A stretch of 64,000 bases of DNA, from NCBI RefSeq assembly GCF_003002025.1, contig NZ_PVZB01000032.1:1-64000 (forward strand), written 5' to 3'. Made by a program: the position numbers and the translations under genes. Below, in pieces: positions 17,640-26,268 of the stretch. Position 1 is the stretch's first letter. Each line of letters starts with the position of its first letter. The DNA is from Paraburkholderia sp. BL25I1N1 (GTDB lineage Bacteria; Pseudomonadota; Gammaproteobacteria; Burkholderiales; Burkholderiaceae). Below the pieces are notes generated by a model that saw only the letters and a list, made by a program, of their open reading frames with translations, was not told the DNA's origin and did no database searches.

Positions 17640-18905
17640 TTAACCGAAGCGCAAGCGGTCGATGCCGACGATCCGGTTGAACAGGAAATAGAAAATCGCC
17701 GTGAAAATCACGAGATACGCCGAGAGCGCACCGGCGAGGCCCCAGTTGAGTTGCGTGTTGGTCTGTATGGCAATGAGCTGGCTGATCATCTCGTCGCCGG
17801 CGCCGCCGAGCAGCGCGGGCGTGATGTAGTAGCCGAGCGCGAGCACGAACACGAGGAAGCAGCCCGCTCCCACGCCGGGCAGCGTCTGCGGAATGTAAAT
17901 CCGCACGAACGCGGTGAACGGGTGCGCGCCGAGCGATTGTGCGGCGCGTACGTACACGGGCGATACGCTCTTCATCACCGAGTAGATCGCGAGAATCATG
18001 TACGGCAGGAGCACATGTGTCATGCCGATGAGCACGCCCGCGCGGTTGAAGATGAGCGGCAGTGGATGGGTGGTGAGACCGAGACCCATCAGCAGGCTGT
18101 TGATGACGCCGCCCGGCTGCAGCAAAACGTACCACGCGGTCGTGCGCACGAGCAGCGAGGTCCAGAACGGTACGATTACGAAGAGCATGAGGCGATTGCT
18201 GCTTTTCGCGGGCAGATTCGCGAGCAGCCATGCGACCGGATAGCCGAGCAGGAGGCACAGCAGCGTGACCGTGGCGCTGATCGAGATCGTGCGCACGAAT
18301 GCCTGCCGATAGACTGAAGCGTTATCCGGCACGAAGGCGACCGCGCCTTGTGGTGTCACATGCGCATCGACGGCCGCGAGCAGATAGTCGGGCGTCGGCG
18401 AAGTGGCGGCGCGCTTCAGCAAGCGCCAGATCTCCGGCGAATTCCAGCGTGGGTCGAGTTCGATGAGGGCCGGTTTCCATGAGGGCGGCGCGTCGGCGGG
18501 CAACTGGCGCGCAGTACGCATTAACAGGCTGCGGAACTCGGCCTGATCGAAGTTCAGCCGCCGCGCGACCGTGCCGAGCTGCCCGCTTTGCTGCGCCTCC
18601 CTGAGCCCCGCGGCGAGCAGGGTGAACATGCGCTCGTCCGGCACGCCGCGCCCGTCCCATGCATCCAGCGCACGGGTGAGCGTGGGCATGCTGTCGGGCA
18701 CTTCGTGGTTCTGTACGCTGCGCGCAAGGAGCAGCGCGATCGGCGCAATGAACGTCGACAGCAGAAACACGATCAGCGGCAGCGCGAGCAACAGCGCCTG
18801 CACCGAGGCACGGCGGCGCGCCTTTTGAAACGACGCGCGGCCGTCGGCTCTCGTCGGAGAGCCCGGGGCCGTGGCGCGGGCCGAAGCGGGCATGTGAGCA
18901 GTCAA
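17640..18905 (-). CDS. ABC transporter permease (PotB-like) with large periplasmic insertion
   Basis: 421 residues, about 120 more than the usual PotB. After a first helix (LLLALPLIVFLLSTFIAPIA) comes a soluble stretch of about 140 residues rich in Arg, Leu and Ala (roughly residues 60-200) before the remaining five helices. The EAA loop is present as RAAQSLGAHPFTAFVRIYIP. The insertion sits between the first two helices and so should be periplasmic, where it could contact the binding protein. It lies between the binding-protein gene and the second permease gene. Confidence 0.9.
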   Translation of the reverse strand: MTAHMPASARATAPGSPTRADGRASFQKARRRASVQALLLALPLIVFLLSTFIAPIALLLARSVQNHEVPDSMPTLTRALDAWDGRGVPDERMFTLLAAGLREAQQSGQLGTVARRLNFDQAEFRSLLMRTARQLPADAPPSWKPALIELDPRWNSPEIWRLLKRAATSPTPDYLLAAVDAHVTPQGAVAFVPDNASVYRQAFVRTISISATVTLLCLLLGYPVAWLLANLPAKSSNRLMLFVIVPFWTSLLVRTTAWYVLLQPGGVINSLLMGLGLTTHPLPLIFNRAGVLIGMTHVLLPYMILAIYSVMKSVSPVYVRAAQSLGAHPFTAFVRIYIPQTLPGVGAGCFLVFVLALGYYITPALLGGAGDEMISQLIAIQTNTQLNWGLAGALSAYLVIFTAIFYFLFNRIVGIDRLRFG

Positions 18906-18930
18906 GTCGGGCTCTCGTCGGACGGTTGTG

Positions 18931-19986
18931 TTACTGCGTCAGCCATACCTGGAAGCGCTTGTTGATCTGGTCCGCGTTGTCGGCCCAGAAGTTCGCGTTG
19001 ATCTGCAAGGCGCGCTTGAAGTTCTCGGGCGCGGTCGGCAGATCGGCGAGACGTTGCTTGTCGATCAGCGCGATTGCGTCCTTGCGCGGCGGCGCGTAGG
19101 CGATGTACTTCGACAAGTCCGCGTACGCCTTCGGCTGCGAAGCGGAGGCGATGAACTTCGCGGCGGCGTCGGCGTGCTTCGCGCCCGTCGGCACGGCCCA
19201 CCAGTCGAAGTCGTAGACCTGCGCGTCCCACACGGTCTTGAACGGCTTGTTGTCCTTCTTCGCGGCGTCGGATATGCGGCCGTTGTAGGCCTGCGTCATC
19301 ACGACGGCGCCGTCGGCGAGCAACTGCGGCGCCTGAGCGCCCGACTCCCACCACACGATGTTCGGCTTGATCGTGTCGAGCTTCTTGAACGCGCGATCCA
19401 CCCCGGCAGCTGTCCCGAGTACTTTGTAGACGTCCTTCGGATCGACGCCGTCCGCAATCAACGCCCATTCCATCGTGACCTTCGGCGATTTGCGCAGGCC
19501 GCGCTTGCCCGGGAATTTCTGCAGATCGAAGAAGTCGTTGACGGTGGTCGGCGCGGTCTTGAGCTTGCTCGCGTCGTACGCGTAGACCGTGGACCAGACC
19601 ATGCTCGCGACCGCGCAATCGCTGATCGTGCCGGGAATGAAGTCGCTCGTCTTGCCGATCGTCTTCTTGTCGAACTTCTGCAGGAGGCCTTCGTCGCAGG
19701 CGGTGATCGCGTCGTTCGTTTCGAGGTCGATCAGATCCCACGTGGTGTTCTTCGCCTGCTCCATCGCGGAGAGCTTCGCGAGGCCGCCGTCATACGATTC
19801 GGTCGAGAAGCCGATGCCGGTGGCCTGGGTGAACGGTTCGAAATAGGCCTTCTTTGCCGCCGCTTCGTATGCACCGCCGAAGGTCACGACGGAAAGCGTC
19901 TCCGCGGCCTGGGTGGTCATGGTGGTCAAAGCGGCTGCGGCGAGTACTGCGAGTGCGACGTTTTGTGTTTTGATGAGAGTGCGCAT
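18931..19986 (-). CDS. ABC transporter substrate-binding protein (PotD/PotF-like)
   Basis: 351 residues with a signal peptide (VALAVLAAAALTTMTTQAAE) and the bilobed fold of group D polyamine/opine-type binding proteins. The start of the mature protein, LSVVTFGGAYEAAAKKAYFE, is typical. Clustered aromatics and acidic residues (WDLIDLETNDAI, NIVWWESGAQ, YDFDWWAVP) could build a pocket for a cationic or quaternary amine. It is the only binding protein in the operon and so defines the substrate of the importer. Confidence 0.92.
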   Translation of the reverse strand: MRTLIKTQNVALAVLAAAALTTMTTQAAETLSVVTFGGAYEAAAKKAYFEPFTQATGIGFSTESYDGGLAKLSAMEQAKNTTWDLIDLETNDAITACDEGLLQKFDKKTIGKTSDFIPGTISDCAVASMVWSTVYAYDASKLKTAPTTVNDFFDLQKFPGKRGLRKSPKVTMEWALIADGVDPKDVYKVLGTAAGVDRAFKKLDTIKPNIVWWESGAQAPQLLADGAVVMTQAYNGRISDAAKKDNKPFKTVWDAQVYDFDWWAVPTGAKHADAAAKFIASASQPKAYADLSKYIAYAPPRKDAIALIDKQRLADLPTAPENFKRALQINANFWADNADQINKRFQVWLTQ

Positions 19987-19987
19987 T

Positions 19988-21169
19988 TTAGTTGGCTCCT
20001 GCAGGTGCGGTCGTGATGATGGAGGGTGAGAGCGGGGTGGATGCGGGGATCACGGGCGCGCTGCGCGGCACGCTCATCGCGAGAATCTTGCAGTCGTCGT
20101 GGCGCCATGCGATTTCGATCTCGCTGCCGGGCGAAGGCAGCGCATGGCGCTGCGTATTAGGTACTTTCACGACAAAGGAATCGCGCGAACCGAGCGCGAG
20201 GTGCACGCGGTGATGATCGCCGCAATACACCAGTTCCTGGACCTGTGCGCGCACCACGTTGCTGTGTTCGTCGACCTGCACGCCTTCGGCGCTGGGAATA
20301 TGTGCGCGTTCAGGGCGCAGCGCGAGCATCGCTTCGTCGCCCGCGCGCAGGCCTGGTTCGCTGCGGCCGCGAATGACGCTGCCGTCCGAGAGCGCGAGCG
20401 TCGCCCAGTCCTCGCCCACACTGACGACGCGCCCAGTCAGACCATTGTTCTCGCCGACGAAGTTCGCGACGAAGGCGTTCTGCGCGTTCTCGTACAGTTC
20501 GCTCGGCGTGGCGGCCTGCTGAATGCGGCCATCGGAGAACACGGCAACGCGGTCCGACATGGTCAGCGCTTCGGCCTGATCGTGCGTCACGTAGACGATC
20601 GTGAGCGACAACTCGCGATGCAGGCGCATGATTTCGTATTGCATGGTTTCGCGCAGGCGTTTGTCGAGCGCGCCGAGCGGCTCGTCCATCAGCACGACGC
20701 TCGGCTCGAACACGAGCGCGCGCGCGAGCGCCACGCGCTGCTGCTGTCCCCCGGAGAGTTGCGCGGGACGCCGGTTCGCCAGATGCGGCAGCTCGACCAT
20801 CTCGAGCGCGCGCTGCACACGCGTTTTCTGCTCGGCGCGGCTCACGCGCCGCACGGAGAGCGGAAACGCAACGTTCTCCGCAATCGTCAGATGGGGAAAG
20901 AGCGCGTAGTTCTGAAACACCATGCCGATGTCGCGCTGATGCGGCGGCTTGTCGTCGAGCCGGCGGCCGTCGAGGCGAATCTCGCCGTGCGTGGGCGATT
21001 CGAATCCCGCGAGCATCATGAGCGTGGTCGTCTTGCCCGAGCCGGACGGGCCGAGCAGCGACAGGAATTCTCCCTTGCGCACGTCGAGGTTCAAGTCGTC
21101 GACGACGTATTGGGCGCCGTCGTACGATTTGCTCACGCCCGAGAACGAAATGAAGGAAGGGTTTGACAT
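19988..21169 (-). CDS. ABC transporter ATP-binding protein (PotA-like)
   Basis: 393 residues from ATG 21169. Walker A GPSGSGKTTT, Q-loop region VFQNYALFPHLTIAENV, signature LSGGQQQRVALARAL, Walker B VVLMDEPLGALD and the H-loop TIVYVTHDQ are all intact. The C-terminal third is a TOBE/OB regulatory domain, as in PotA and other MalK-like ATPases. It overlaps nothing but is 1 bp from the binding-protein gene and starts 32 bp after the Rieske gene. Confidence 0.93.
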   Translation of the reverse strand: MSNPSFISFSGVSKSYDGAQYVVDDLNLDVRKGEFLSLLGPSGSGKTTTLMMLAGFESPTHGEIRLDGRRLDDKPPHQRDIGMVFQNYALFPHLTIAENVAFPLSVRRVSRAEQKTRVQRALEMVELPHLANRRPAQLSGGQQQRVALARALVFEPSVVLMDEPLGALDKRLRETMQYEIMRLHRELSLTIVYVTHDQAEALTMSDRVAVFSDGRIQQAATPSELYENAQNAFVANFVGENNGLTGRVVSVGEDWATLALSDGSVIRGRSEPGLRAGDEAMLALRPERAHIPSAEGVQVDEHSNVVRAQVQELVYCGDHHRVHLALGSRDSFVVKVPNTQRHALPSPGSEIEIAWRHDDCKILAMSVPRSAPVIPASTPLSPSIITTAPAGAN

Positions 21170-21201
21170 CGTGATCGCGTCCTGTCGATGGTGCGTCGTA
21201 A

Positions 21202-22365
21202 TCAATGCGCGCCGGCCTGCGCCGCGCTTGTTTTGCCGGCGATATAGCGCGCGAAGTCATAGTTGGGACGCTCAAGAGGGCTCAGGTGACCGGGCCTGGC
21301 GAGCGGCGCATGCACGCCGCGAAACACGGCTTCCACGCCGCGTTTGTCTTCCGCGTTCACTTCGTCGAGCAGCTTCTTCAGCGTCGTCATATGCGCATTG
21401 GCCTCGGGATCGGCGATGAACTCCGGTGCAAGCCCGCCGCCGAAGCGGATATGCACGTGCTCCGCGCCTTGCGGTTGCAGCACGAGATACCAGAAGTAAC
21501 CCGGCGTGAGCGTGACGAGATGCGTCGGGTAGATCGCGAGCAGCGCCGTGGTCTTGCGCCAATGTCCCGTGAGGCGCGTGTTGTCCGGATGCGCGTTGCC
21601 GATGGGCAAGGACGCTTCCTTCGTGATCCAGTGATAGTTGAAGGCGGGATAGCCCGGCGGGCATTCCATTTCCTCGAGCCGCGAATGCGGTCCTACCGTC
21701 GCGCGATGCAGCATGGGCAGGTGATAGCTTTCCATGAAGTTTTCCGCGAGAATCTTCCAGTTCGTGTTCCACACGTGCTCTTCATGGAAGGTCTCGACGT
21801 AGTCCGACATGCCGTATGCGCCGATGAGTTCGCTCAGTTCGTCGAGTTGGGCATGAACAGGCGGCGCGTGTGCGTCGAGCGTCACGTAGATCCAGCCTTG
21901 CCATTCTTCGCAACGCACGGTGGGCAGCCGGTAGCTTTCCTTGCAGAAGCTTTCCTGCCGATCCATGAGCGGCGCGCCTTGCAGCGCGCCGTCCAGTGAA
22001 TAGTTCCACGCGTGATACGGGCAGACGATGCGACGCACGTTGCCGCGTCCTTCGAGCAGCACAGACATGCGATGCAGGCACACGTTCGACATCGACTTGA
22101 GTTGCCTCTGTTCGTCGCGCAATACGACGACAGGTTGCGCGCCGATCCGCGCCGTCATGTAATCGCCAGGCACCTTGAGCGCACTGGCGCGGCCGATGCA
22201 TTGCCATTCCCGCTCGAATATAGCGCGCTCTTCCAGTGCGAGGAATTCGGGCGACGTATAGACGCCGGGCGGCATCGCATGCGCGTCGCCGAATGGCCGT
22301 TCGCAACCCGCGCGCAGTTCGTCGACAAGTGCTTGCACTGCGATCGTCCTTGCCGGGTTGGCCAT
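21202..22365 (-). CDS. Rieske non-heme iron oxygenase, alpha subunit (amine N-demethylase-like)
   Basis: 387 residues. The N-terminal Rieske 2Fe-2S ligands are CLH in SNVCLHRMS and CPYH in IVCPYHAWNYSLDG, 16 residues apart. The catalytic domain has the mononuclear-iron ligands in ENFMESYHLPMLH. The overall pattern is closer to the GbcA/CntA/stachydrine-demethylase group acting on quaternary or methylated amines than to toluate dioxygenases, but that is inference. It leads the operon with the ABC importer. No ferredoxin reductase gene is in the window, so its electron donor must be elsewhere. Confidence 0.9.
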   Translation of the reverse strand: MANPARTIAVQALVDELRAGCERPFGDAHAMPPGVYTSPEFLALEERAIFEREWQCIGRASALKVPGDYMTARIGAQPVVVLRDEQRQLKSMSNVCLHRMSVLLEGRGNVRRIVCPYHAWNYSLDGALQGAPLMDRQESFCKESYRLPTVRCEEWQGWIYVTLDAHAPPVHAQLDELSELIGAYGMSDYVETFHEEHVWNTNWKILAENFMESYHLPMLHRATVGPHSRLEEMECPPGYPAFNYHWITKEASLPIGNAHPDNTRLTGHWRKTTALLAIYPTHLVTLTPGYFWYLVLQPQGAEHVHIRFGGGLAPEFIADPEANAHMTTLKKLLDEVNAEDKRGVEAVFRGVHAPLARPGHLSPLERPNYDFARYIAGKTSAAQAGAH

Positions 22366-22547
22366 GGTGTCCCCCTTGATTCGTCACGGTGAGAGCGCGT
22401 CAACGCGAGGCTTTACGGCGCAGCGCTCAACATGGACACCAATCTAACAAGCCAAATTGCAAGCCAAAATATTGTTTTCAGATACAAAGCAAAGCTTTTG
22501 TCTATGCAACGCGCGTGCGATTGAAACAGAGAACCGCGCATTTCTCA
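22366..22547 (-). promoter_or_regulatory. Control region of the Rieske/ABC operon
   Basis: AT-rich stretch between the LysR stop and the Rieske start. It contains TTTGTCTATGCAA at 22497-22509, the reverse complement of which differs by one base from the element upstream of lysR/FMO. A related TTGCAAGCCAAA follows GCCAAA at 22451-22468. These are candidate LysR operator elements. No -35/-10 pair was assigned. Confidence 0.4.
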
Positions 22548-23474
22548 TCATGCGTCGAAATGCAGCCTCTGGATATAGGTCTCGCAGAACGAGGCAAAGC
22601 GATGCACCACCTGGCGCGGCTTCATGGTGCGCGATTGCGCGATGCCGAGCATCGTTGCATTGACATTGTCTTTGAAACGCTTAATGACGAACTCTTCGCC
22701 GTCCACGGTGCGGTTCGATTTGAGCGGAAAGTTCAGAAGGCTATAGCCGAGACCATTGGCCACCATGCCGCGCACGACCTCCGGCTGCGACGAACGGAAT
22801 GCGGGTACGGGACGGCTGCCCACCGCATCGAAGAGTGCGGCGAAATACTCGCGGCTGTGCGGCAGGTCGAGCATCACATAAGGCTCGGGAAGGAGGTCGG
22901 CGAGCGATACTTTGCGCGCGCGTGCCAGACGATGCGTCCGCGGCAGGATCGCATAAGGCGGCAGCGAGAGCAGCGGCGTGAAGGCGATGTCTTCAGCCAG
23001 GTCGAGACTGTAAGTGAGGGCAATGTCGAGCGAGCCGTCGTGCAGGCCGCGCAAGAGACCGTCCTGATGCGCCTCCACCGTGCGAAACGAGATGCCCGCG
23101 TGCTCGTCGATGAATCGGCTGATCAGTCGCGGCATCAGCGGCGGCGCGAGCGAGACCATGCAGCCGAGCGTGATGGCGCCGGTCATGCCGCCATCCATTT
23201 CCTTCGCGGTGGTCTGCAACTCCTCCGCAAACTTCAGGAGATTGCGCGCTTGCCCGAGCAGATCGCGCCCGGCTTGCGTGAGCGAGAGACCGCTCGCGTG
23301 ATGCCGGATGAACAGTTGCACGCCGAACGACACTTCGAGATCCGCGAGCGCTGTCGAGATCGACGGCTGGGAGATGTGCAGGCGTTTCGCTGCGGCGGTG
23401 AAAGACAGTACTTCCGCGGTGACCACGAAATAGCGCAACTGGCGCAACGAGTAACGCAACGGTTGACTCTCCAT
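22548..23474 (-). CDS. LysR-family transcriptional regulator
   Basis: 308 residues. The winged HTH is at the N-terminus (LRQLRYFVVTAEVLSFTAAA then KRLHISQPSISTALADLE). The effector-binding domain follows, starting near GAITLGCMVSLAPPLMPRLI. ATG 23474 has GGAG eight bases upstream; earlier in-frame ATGs are less likely. It stands between the Rieske/ABC operon (same strand) and the divergent monooxygenase operon, and shared operator-like elements in both control regions suggest that it governs both. Confidence 0.92.
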   Translation of the reverse strand: MESQPLRYSLRQLRYFVVTAEVLSFTAAAKRLHISQPSISTALADLEVSFGVQLFIRHHASGLSLTQAGRDLLGQARNLLKFAEELQTTAKEMDGGMTGAITLGCMVSLAPPLMPRLISRFIDEHAGISFRTVEAHQDGLLRGLHDGSLDIALTYSLDLAEDIAFTPLLSLPPYAILPRTHRLARARKVSLADLLPEPYVMLDLPHSREYFAALFDAVGSRPVPAFRSSQPEVVRGMVANGLGYSLLNFPLKSNRTVDGEEFVIKRFKDNVNATMLGIAQSRTMKPRQVVHRFASFCETYIQRLHFDA

Positions 23475-23533
23475 CGACGACGCTCCATGTTTTAGACCTG
23501 TCATGCGCGGCATTGTGAGGCGGTCAAAAAGCC

Positions 23534-23546
23534 TTGCATAGGCAAA
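23534..23546. promoter_or_regulatory. Candidate LysR-box (T-N11-A) in the lysR / monooxygenase intergenic region
   Basis: TTGCATAGGCAAA contains the dyad TTGC-ATAG-GCAA and fits the T-N11-A rule for LysR operators. It is 60 bp upstream of the lysR start, the usual autoregulation distance, and about 190 bp upstream of the monooxygenase start. A 12/13 match in inverse orientation lies at 22497-22509 before the Rieske gene. An AT-rich run (about 23560-23580) that could hold a promoter follows. Confidence 0.45.
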
Positions 23547-23738
23547 TCCGATGCGATGCATTTTTTAAATATATTTTTCAAATTCTGAAGGGACGCGTAG
23601 ATTTTGACGAGAGACAAACGGACCGGGTGGCAACGCGTAGCTGGAAAACACCGCCGGGTCCGCAACGATCGCGAGCGCTTAAAGGCCGTGACGCCGCGAT
23701 CGAATCGAAATATTCCGCTTTTTTAGAAGGACTCAGCC

Positions 23739-25088
23739 ATGACAGTGGAAACAACGTCAATCGACACGCTCGTAGTCGGCGCCGGTCAGGCCGGCGTCGC
23801 CATCAGCGAACATCTGGGCAAGCTTGGCGTGCCGCATCTCGTGCTGGAACGCGCCCGTATCGCCGAGCGCTGGCGTACGGGACGCTGGGATTCGCTGGTT
23901 GCCAATGGCCCCGCGTGGCACGATCGTTTTCCCAATCTCGAGTTCGCGGACTTCGACCCCAACGCATTCGCTTCGAAGGAGCAGGTCGCGGATTATTTCG
24001 TCGCCTATGCGAAGAAATTCGACGCACCGATCCGCACGGGTGTGGAAGTGAAGAAGGTTGTGCGCAATGCGGGGCGCCAGGGCTTCACCGTCGAAACCTC
24101 GGAAGGCACGATCGAGGCCAATCGTGTAGTGGTCGCAACCGGACCCTTTCAGCGCCCCGTCATTCCGCCAATCGCGCCGCAAGATTCGGGTCTTACGCAG
24201 ATTCATTCCGCCGACTATCGCAATCCCGCTCAATTGCCGGAAGGCGGCGTGCTGGTGGTGGGCGCGGGTTCGTCGGGCGTGCAGATCGCGGATGAGTTGC
24301 AACGTGCGGGCAAGCGCGTCTATCTGTCGGTCGGCGCGCACGATCGTCCGCCGCGCGCCTATCGCGGCCGCGATTTCTGCTGGTGGCTCGGCGTGCTCGG
24401 CGAATGGGATGCCGAGGTCATGAAGCCGGGCAGGGAGCACGTCACGATTGCGGTGAGCGGTGCGCGTGGCGGCCATACGGTGGACTTCCGCCGTCTCGCG
24501 AATCAGGGCATCACGCTCGTGGGTCTGACGAAATCCTTCGATGACGGCGTGGTCACCTTTGAAGCGGATCTCGCGGAGAACATCGCGCGCGGCGACGAGA
24601 ACTATCTGTCGCTGCTCGACGCCGCCGACGCGTATGCCGAGCGCAACGGTCTCGATCTTCCCGAAGAACCCGAAGCGCGCGTCATTCCCGCGGATCCGGA
24701 ATGCGTGACGCACCCGCTGCACGATCTCGATCTGGCGAAAGCCGGCGTGACGTCGATTATCTGGGCGACTGGTTATGCGGTCGATTTCAGCTGGCTGAAC
24801 GTCGACGCGTTCGATGAAAAGGGCAAGCCGAAACATCAGCGCGGTGTATCGAAGGAGGCCGGCATCTATTTCCTCGGTCTGCCGTGGCTGTCGCGCCGCG
24901 GTTCCGCATTCATCTGGGGCGTCTGGCACGACGCGAAGCATATCGCCGATCACATCGTGACGCAGCGCAAATACGCGGCCTATTACGGCGACGCGCAACA
25001 GCAGGCACAGAGCCACGGCGAGGAAAGCGTTGAAAACCTATCCGCCGGTCCACGCGTTCACAAAGTCAGCGAGATGGGCGTGAATTGA
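23739..25088 (+). CDS. FAD/NAD(P)-dependent flavoprotein monooxygenase
   Basis: 449 residues of the single-component flavin-containing/Baeyer-Villiger-like monooxygenase superfamily. The FAD fingerprint is VVGAGQAGVAISEHLGKLG near residue 12 and the NADPH fingerprint VVGAGSSGVQIADELQRAG is near residue 175, with ATGPFQRPVIP between. An ATG-type motif, IIWATGYAVDFSWL, comes near the C-terminus. AAGGA precedes ATG 23739. It heads the plus-strand operon with Rid, DUF1028, M20 and NCS1 genes and probably oxygenates the imported N-compound. Confidence 0.88.
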   Translation: MTVETTSIDTLVVGAGQAGVAISEHLGKLGVPHLVLERARIAERWRTGRWDSLVANGPAWHDRFPNLEFADFDPNAFASKEQVADYFVAYAKKFDAPIRTGVEVKKVVRNAGRQGFTVETSEGTIEANRVVVATGPFQRPVIPPIAPQDSGLTQIHSADYRNPAQLPEGGVLVVGAGSSGVQIADELQRAGKRVYLSVGAHDRPPRAYRGRDFCWWLGVLGEWDAEVMKPGREHVTIAVSGARGGHTVDFRRLANQGITLVGLTKSFDDGVVTFEADLAENIARGDENYLSLLDAADAYAERNGLDLPEEPEARVIPADPECVTHPLHDLDLAKAGVTSIIWATGYAVDFSWLNVDAFDEKGKPKHQRGVSKEAGIYFLGLPWLSRRGSAFIWGVWHDAKHIADHIVTQRKYAAYYGDAQQQAQSHGEESVENLSAGPRVHKVSEMGVN

Positions 25089-25142
25089 TGCGTACGCCTC
25101 TCTAATCCGCGATTCATTTCTTCCTAACATTGAGGTGCATTG

Positions 25143-25580
25143 ATGAACCAGCCTACGCATACCCGTATCCGCATGTTCAACACGAAGGACACGTATCCGA
25201 ACCAGACGCTCGACAACGATCTTTGCCAGGCCGTGCGCGCCGGCAACACGGTCTATGTGCGCGGTCAGGTAGGCACGGATTTCGACGGGCGCCTTGTCGG
25301 GATCGGCGATCCGCGCGCCCAGGCCGAGCAGGCGATGAAGAACGTCAAGCAGTTGCTGGAAGAAGCCGGCAGCGACCTGTCTCACATCGTCAAGACGACG
25401 ACGTTCCTGACCGACGTCCGCTACCGCGAGCCGGTCTACCAGGAAGTCGGAAAGTGGTTGAAGGGTGTATTTCCGATTTCGACAGGCCTGGTGGTGGTCG
25501 CGTTGGGTCAGCCACAGTGGTTGATGGAGATCGACGTTGTCGCGGTGATTCCGGACGGATGGACGCCGCCGCAAGCCTAA
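25143..25580 (+). CDS. Rid/YjgF/UK114-family protein lacking the canonical arginine
   Basis: 145 residues of the Rid fold (homotrimeric). Canonical RidA hydrolyses enamine/imine intermediates and uses an arginine in the PARS/T segment before the last strand. Here the equivalent segment is FPISTGLVVVALGQPQWLME, so the arginine is replaced by serine, as in some Rid4-7-type proteins that are linked to catabolic operons. ATG 25143 is preceded by GAGG. It lies 52 bp after the monooxygenase and 10 bp before DUF1028, which suggests a dedicated step in the same pathway. Confidence 0.88.
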   Translation: MNQPTHTRIRMFNTKDTYPNQTLDNDLCQAVRAGNTVYVRGQVGTDFDGRLVGIGDPRAQAEQAMKNVKQLLEEAGSDLSHIVKTTTFLTDVRYREPVYQEVGKWLKGVFPISTGLVVVALGQPQWLMEIDVVAVIPDGWTPPQA

Positions 25581-25590
25581 GGAGCGGGAC

Positions 25591-26268
25591 ATGACATTCT
25601 CAATCGTCGGACGTTGCCCGCAATCCGGGCAGCTTGGCATCGCGATCAGTTCGTCCAGCATCGCGGTGGGCGCGCGCTGCCCATGGGTCCGCGCAGGTGT
25701 AGGCGCAGTGGCGACGCAAAACGTCACGCTGCCCGCGCTTGGGCCGCAGATTCTCGATCTTCTGCAGCACGAGCGACTCGATCCCACCGCGGCATTGGAC
25801 CGAATGCTCGGCGCGAGCGAGTGGAGCGAGTACCGCCAGGTGACCGTGATCGATGCGCAGGGCCGCACGGCGTTCTTTAGCGGCAAGGAAGCGCTGGGCA
25901 CGTATCACGCCGTCGCCGGCAAGCAGTGTGTGGCGGCAGGCAACATGCTCGCTGGCATCGATGTGATCGAGGCGATGCATTCGGCGTTCGAGCAGGCAAC
26001 TGGCACGCTTGCCGATCGGCTGCTCGCGGGCATGCATGCCGCGATAGCCGCCGGCGGCGAAGCAGGACCCGTGCATTCGGCGGCGCTCAAGATCGTGGGC
26101 GACGTGAGCTGGCCGATCGTCGATTTGCGGGTCGATTGGGCGGATGACGATCCCATCGGCCAGCTCGCCGGTCTGTGGCAAGCGTACCAGCCGCAGATGC
26201 AGGACTACCTGACCCGGGCGTTGAATCCGACCGCCGCGCCGAGCTACGGAGTGCCCGGCAATGAATGA
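25591..26268 (+). CDS. DUF1028 family protein (Ntn-hydrolase-like)
   Basis: 225 residues of DUF1028, a family with an Ntn-hydrolase-like fold and no settled function. The family start is clear: TFSIVGRCPQSGQLGIAISS followed by SSIAVGARCPWVRAGVGAVA, and the glycine-rich AGNMLAG segment comes mid-protein. The preceding GGAG is 7 bases from ATG 25591. The gene overlaps the M20 hydrolase by 8 bp. Its position after a Rid gene and before a deacylase suggests amide-bond or cyclic-intermediate chemistry, which is inference. Confidence 0.88.
   Translation: MTFSIVGRCPQSGQLGIAISSSSIAVGARCPWVRAGVGAVATQNVTLPALGPQILDLLQHERLDPTAALDRMLGASEWSEYRQVTVIDAQGRTAFFSGKEALGTYHAVAGKQCVAAGNMLAGIDVIEAMHSAFEQATGTLADRLLAGMHAAIAAGGEAGPVHSAALKIVGDVSWPIVDLRVDWADDDPIGQLAGLWQAYQPQMQDYLTRALNPTAAPSYGVPGNE

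Noticed and set aside
18928..20016. 362-residue plus-strand ORF opposite the binding-protein gene
   Set aside because: Arg/Val/Leu-rich shadow of a clear periplasmic binding protein.
23757..25016. 419-residue minus-strand ORF antisense to the monooxygenase
   Set aside because: Shadow of the FMO gene; composition is antisense-like and it has no ribosome site.
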